This document shows positions 5,309-6,088 of a stretch of 6,088 nucleotides of DNA, piece after piece. A program made the position numbers and the translations under genes. The DNA is from Nitrospirota bacterium (GTDB lineage Bacteria; Nitrospirota; Thermodesulfovibrionia; Thermodesulfovibrionales; JdFR-85): contig JAADHP010000187.1 of assembly GCA_013151785.1 (NCBI GenBank), positions 1 to 6,088 on the forward strand, written 5' to 3'. Below the pieces are notes generated by a model. That model saw nothing but the letters and a program-made list of their open reading frames with translations. It did not search any database and was not told the DNA's origin. Within the stretch, counting starts at the first letter, position 1, and each line of letters starts with the position of its first letter.

Positions 5309-6088
5309 GCATTGCCTTTGTCTTTCCAGGACAGGGTTCCCAGTATGTGGGAATGGGTGAGCGGATATATAATACCTATCAGGAGGCAAAACTGACCTTT
5401 GAAGAGGCATCTGATGCCCTCGGGTATAATGTGGCTGAACTCTGTTTTCTTGGTCCAAAGGAGGAGTTGAATAAGACCTATAGAACCCAGCCCTGCATAG
5501 TTACAGTGAGTATTGCCTTTTACAGAATCCTGAAAAAACGAGGTATTGAGCCCACTGCTGTGGCAGGCCACAGTCTGGGAGAGTATTCTGCCCTGATTGC
5601 TGCTGATGTAATAGCCTTCTCTGATGCAGTAAGACTTACTGAGAAGAGGGGTAGATTTATGCAGGCTGCTGTGCCCGAGGGCAAGGGGCTTATGGCTGCA
5701 ATTCTTGGTCTCAGCAGGGAGACAGTGGATGAGGTCTGTCTTTCGGTTACATCTGGTTATGTGGCGCCTGCAAATTACAACTGTCCTGGACAGATTGTTA
5801 TTGCAGGAGAGAAAGAGGCTGTGGAAGAGGCTATTGCACTTGCCAGAGAGGCCGGGGCCAAGAGGGCCATGGCACTGGCTGTAAGTGCACCATCACATTG
5901 TGCACTCATGATCGAGGCCTCAAGGGCACTTGCAGAAGAGCTGAAAAAGATAGATTTTAAACCTCCACGGATACCCATTGTTAATAATGCTGATGCTATA
6001 TTCCTGAATACAGTGGACAGCATAAAGGCGTCTCTTGTAAAACAGCTTGACAGTCCCTTGCTCTGGGAGGATTCCATCAGGACAATGA
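5305..6088 (+). CDS. fabD: Malonyl-CoA:ACP transacylase (partial, cut by right edge)
   Basis: FabD transfers malonyl from CoA to acyl carrier protein, supplying the extender unit for type II fatty acid synthesis in the cytoplasm. The visible 261 residues of an expected 305-315 include GQGSQ (9-13) of the oxyanion site, the nucleophile Ser90 in GHSLGE, and Arg115 (KRGRFMQ), which binds the malonyl carboxylate. NYNCPGQIVIAG (157-168), catalytic His198 (SAPSHCALM) and Gln247 (QLDSP) follow. The frame is still open at 6088; the missing part is the C-terminal end. The ATG at 5305 overlaps the etfA stop by 4 nt, and GAGGTG (5291-5296) serves as Shine-Dalgarno 8 nt upstream, so it is probably co-transcribed and translationally coupled with etfA. 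Other fab genes may follow outside the window. Confidence 0.95.
   Translation, partial: MSIAFVFPGQGSQYVGMGERIYNTYQEAKLTFEEASDALGYNVAELCFLGPKEELNKTYRTQPCIVTVSIAFYRILKKRGIEPTAVAGHSLGEYSALIAADVIAFSDAVRLTEKRGRFMQAAVPEGKGLMAAILGLSRETVDEVCLSVTSGYVAPANYNCPGQIVIAGEKEAVEEAIALAREAGAKRAMALAVSAPSHCALMIEASRALAEELKKIDFKPPRIPIVNNADAIFLNTVDSIKASLVKQLDSPLLWEDSIRTM

Noticed and set aside
5775..6077. Minus-strand open frame of 100 codons rich in Ser and Ala
   Set aside because: It is a shadow of fabD; the composition reflects the complement of fabD codons.

Overview
The window carries six protein genes or gene fragments, all on the + strand, plus one unidentified partial gene end at the left edge. No RNA genes, insertion sequences, CRISPR arrays or phage genes were seen. 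Base composition is moderate (mid-forties % GC by eye) and fairly uniform. The genes look bacterial. A ferredoxin-fused, apparently bifurcating-type electron transfer flavoprotein (ETF) suggests an anaerobic or facultatively anaerobic bacterium, for example Nitrospirota, Desulfobacterota or Firmicutes-like lineages. The sequence alone does not let me choose among these.

Left block (1-1903): the last 56 codons of an unidentified gene end at 171. A queD-type 6-carboxytetrahydropterin synthase (202-573) follows, then a tldE/pmbA-type TldD/E protease subunit (563-1903). tldE overlaps the end of queD by 11 nt and has no visible Shine-Dalgarno site of its own, so translational coupling is likely. 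No TldD partner is present here.

Spacer (1904-2081): 178 nt without a convincing gene or terminator. It probably holds the promoter of the next operon, but no strong promoter could be assigned.

Right block (2082-6088): an acyl-CoA dehydrogenase, EtfB, EtfA with an N-terminal two-cluster ferredoxin domain, and the start of fabD (malonyl-CoA:ACP transacylase, cut by the window edge). Dehydrogenase and EtfB genes are 13 nt apart and etfA/fabD overlap by 4 nt, as expected for one operon. The acyl-CoA dehydrogenase would exchange electrons between an acyl-CoA/enoyl-CoA pair and the ETF. The ETF's ferredoxin domain and EtfB motifs point to NAD(H)/ferredoxin-linked (bifurcating or confurcating) chemistry, as in the caffeyl-CoA reductase CarCDE complex. 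Coupling to fabD ties this module to a fatty acid synthesis gene.

The one structure not explained by genes is an array of eight degenerate 7-bp units (4031-4086). It begins on the last codons of etfB and fills most of the otherwise anomalous 79-nt gap before etfA. I found no clear evidence of a wholly undescribed system. The most interesting points are the heptamer array and the ETF/fabD linkage.
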